NCBI GenBank assembly: GCA_002450905.1
Contig: DKAT01000024.1
Location: 111,405-118,806, forward strand
Reading direction: 5' to 3'
Source of the DNA: Spirochaetia bacterium UBA6919
GTDB taxonomy: Bacteria; Spirochaetota; UBA6919
Length of the DNA: 7,402 bases
Part shown: positions 5,826 through 7,402 of the stretch, in pieces
Numbering within the stretch: the stretch's first letter is position 1
How the letters are laid out: each line of letters begins with the position of its first letter
Program-made: the position numbers and the translations under genes
The notes under the pieces: generated by a model
Databases searched by the model: none
Seen by the model: only the letters and a program-made list of their open reading frames with translations
Told to the model about the DNA's origin: nothing

Positions 5826-7402
5826 ATGTATAAATATTTCTCAACCCACCAAAAGAATTATAAAAAAATGACCCAAATTATAATTCTTTCCGGTATCTTA
5901 AGTATTTCCATTGGTTTCATCATTATATTTTATATCTATAACAAAAGTAAAGATTTTATCATACAAGAAATCTTCAATGAAAATCATAACCTTACAAATA
6001 GTTATAATCGATATCTCAACTCCATCGATAAAAATGAGCATGATAAGCTGAATGAACTCATTAGAATATGGGAAAAAACAGATTCACAATACTCTGGAAG
6101 TTATGTATGTGTCGTAAAAGACACTGGAAAATTGACAGTCCATACAAAAGATCCTAAAACTGTTGGAAATAACGTCGGTCTAAATCAAATCCTTTCAAAA
6201 TCCCCTGCTGAACCTAAGAATCTTAAACAATTGGTTGATAGCAAAAAAAGTTTCACGGGTTATTATATCTCTTCTGAAGGAGAAAAACAGGTTGCATCAT
6301 TCATATATAATAACAAAATAAAATCTTTAATTGCAATCCACGTCCCTCTGAAGGAGGTTGAAAATCAAGTCACAAAATTTACATATCTCTGGATCATGGG
6401 ATTTGGTTTCCTAATTCTAATTATTTTTCCTACAACTCTTTTTATACTCCAAAGATCATATCATTCTTCTCAGGATATCTTAAAACAGGCTTATGAGGAT
6501 ATCATAGAAAATGAAAACCGCTATAAAAGCCTCGTGGAACACCTCCCTGGTATTGCCTATCGCTGTGACGCTGATAAAAATTGGACAGTTCATTGGATCA
6601 GCGAGCAAATCGAGAAGATTACAGGCTATCCCAACACGGATTTCGTTGGCAATGCAAAAAGATCTTTCACATCAATAATCCACCCAGAAGACCAGAACTA
6701 TGTTGACAAAGCTGTCTGGGAGGGGATTAACAATAAAATGCACTATATCATCGAATATCGGGTTATCCATAAAAATGGTTCTGTATGCTGGGTCTATGAG
6801 AGGGGAAAGGGTATTTTCGATGAAAACAATGAATTAAAGTATCTCGAAGGCGTAATATTTGATCAAACCCATGAAAAACAGATAGAGCAAAGTCTCAAAG
6901 GTTATCAGGATAGATTATCCTTCCTGATTAACGAAACCCCACTGGCATCCGTGGAATTTGATAGAAATTCCATCGTATTAGCCTGGAATTCTTCTGCAGA
7001 AAAGATTTTTGGTTATTCATCCCAGGAAGCCATTGGAAAATCCTTTTTTGATCTCATTATCCCGGGATATTCAGAAAATCATGTCCAACTCATTGTGGAA
7101 AAACTATTCAGCGACAGGGGGGGGGCACATAGCATCAATGATAATCTGACTAAATCGGGTAAGATAATCACCTGTGAATGGCATAATACACCCATATTTG
7201 ATGCAAATGGCACCCTAATAAGTGTCATCTCCATGGCACAAGATATTACTAGTCTTATTCAAACTCAGACAGAACTTGAAAATACAAAAGAACGCCTCTC
7301 AAATATCTTCAATACCCTCATCGAAGGGGTAACTCTCAATGAAATGATTTTCAATGATCAGGGTGAAATGATTGATTATAAAATTATTGAAGTCAACGAA
7401 GC
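5826..7402 (+). CDS. Membrane sensor with Cache-like domain and multiple PAS domains (partial, 3' end outside window)
   Basis: The frame is open from ATG 5826 to the window edge: 525 full codons with no stop. An in-frame TAA at 5817-5819 makes this ATG the earliest start in the frame. It has no clear ribosome binding site, and ATG 5868 (residue 15) is an alternative. Residues 16-38 form a first membrane helix and about 186-208 a second. Between them lies an extracytoplasmic region of about 147 residues with a Cache-like pattern (VCVVKDTGKLTVHTKDP, then VGNNVG). Next come a short linker helix and PAS 1 (about 233-350, with IEYRVIHKNGSVCWVYERG typical of the PAS_3 type). PAS 2 spans about 362-478 (AWNSSAEKIFGYSSQEAIGKS, then AQDIT) and PAS 3 begins near 488. 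Inferred role: a membrane receptor for an unknown ligand. The output could be a histidine kinase, GGDEF or phosphatase domain, and none is visible. A run of nine G bases lies at 7117-7125 in PAS 2. The upstream spacer holds an FNR-type box and a palindrome over the promoter. Confidence 0.95.
   Translation, partial: MYKYFSTHQKNYKKMTQIIILSGILSISIGFIIIFYIYNKSKDFIIQEIFNENHNLTNSYNRYLNSIDKNEHDKLNELIRIWEKTDSQYSGSYVCVVKDTGKLTVHTKDPKTVGNNVGLNQILSKSPAEPKNLKQLVDSKKSFTGYYISSEGEKQVASFIYNNKIKSLIAIHVPLKEVENQVTKFTYLWIMGFGFLILIIFPTTLFILQRSYHSSQDILKQAYEDIIENENRYKSLVEHLPGIAYRCDADKNWTVHWISEQIEKITGYPNTDFVGNAKRSFTSIIHPEDQNYVDKAVWEGINNKMHYIIEYRVIHKNGSVCWVYERGKGIFDENNELKYLEGVIFDQTHEKQIEQSLKGYQDRLSFLINETPLASVEFDRNSIVLAWNSSAEKIFGYSSQEAIGKSFFDLIIPGYSENHVQLIVEKLFSDRGGAHSINDNLTKSGKIITCEWHNTPIFDANGTLISVISMAQDITSLIQTQTELENTKERLSNIFNTLIEGVTLNEMIFNDQGEMIDYKIIEVNE
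7117..7125 (+). repeat. Homopolymer tract of nine G within the sensor gene
   Basis: Nine consecutive G bases encode part of R431-G432-G433 in PAS 2. Losing one G brings TGA at 7147-7149 into frame, and gaining one brings TAG at 7130-7132 into frame. Either change would cut the protein before PAS 3 and the output domain. Such a tract is uncommon in AT-rich coding DNA and is of a length known to slip in bacterial phase variation. Variation itself is not shown here. Confidence 0.6.

Larger units (their letters stand above)
5712..5884 (+). repeat. Short direct repeat CAAATTATAAT in three copies
   Basis: CAAATTATAAT occurs at 5714-5724, 5800-5810 and 5874-5884. In the first two copies identity extends to 13 bases (ATCAAATTATAAT at 5712-5724 and 5798-5810). 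The first copy includes one arm of the FNR-type box and a TATAAT hexamer. The second also carries TATAAT and sits just before the sensor start. The third is inside the sensor coding region. AT-rich bias accounts for part of this. Confidence 0.4.

Overview
This is an AT-rich bacterial chromosomal window. It holds two leftward genes, then two rightward genes in a tight pair, then a rightward sensor gene that runs off the right edge. The organism is probably a motile, chemotactic bacterium that adenylylates its glutamine synthetase. The CheX phosphatase domain fused to receiver-like and PilZ-like segments, and the PAS/Cache sensor, suggest a spirochaete. That placement is an inference with modest confidence; nothing in the window fixes the taxon. 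No RNA gene, CRISPR array, insertion sequence or phage gene is visible.

Left block, minus strand: a 987-residue GlnE-type glutamine synthetase adenylyltransferase (1194-4157) is followed after 107 bases by a 361-residue CheX/receiver-like/PilZ-like protein (1-1086). A promoter-like sequence in the gap suggests the second gene can be transcribed separately. The GlnE protein has an intact C-terminal adenylyltransferase active site. Its N-terminal (deadenylylating) nucleotidyltransferase domain is recognisable, but all three metal-binding aspartates have been replaced. This is the most striking feature of the window.

Middle block, plus strand: a 200-base divergent spacer leads to a 71-residue protein resembling the small Cse60 family, which is spaced 9 bases from mnmA (tRNA 2-thiouridylase, TTG start). 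The pair looks like a small operon with a promoter just upstream.

Right block, plus strand: a 202-base spacer carries a perfect FNR/CRP-type box, a promoter with a consensus -35 overlapped by an 18-base palindrome, and a short repeat seen three times. It precedes a membrane sensor with a Cache-like extracytoplasmic domain and three PAS domains. The output domain of this sensor lies beyond the window. A run of nine G bases inside its second PAS domain could act as an on/off slippage site.

The window does not look like a single coordinated system. It joins nitrogen control, chemotaxis or second-messenger signalling, tRNA modification and a possibly redox-regulated sensor.
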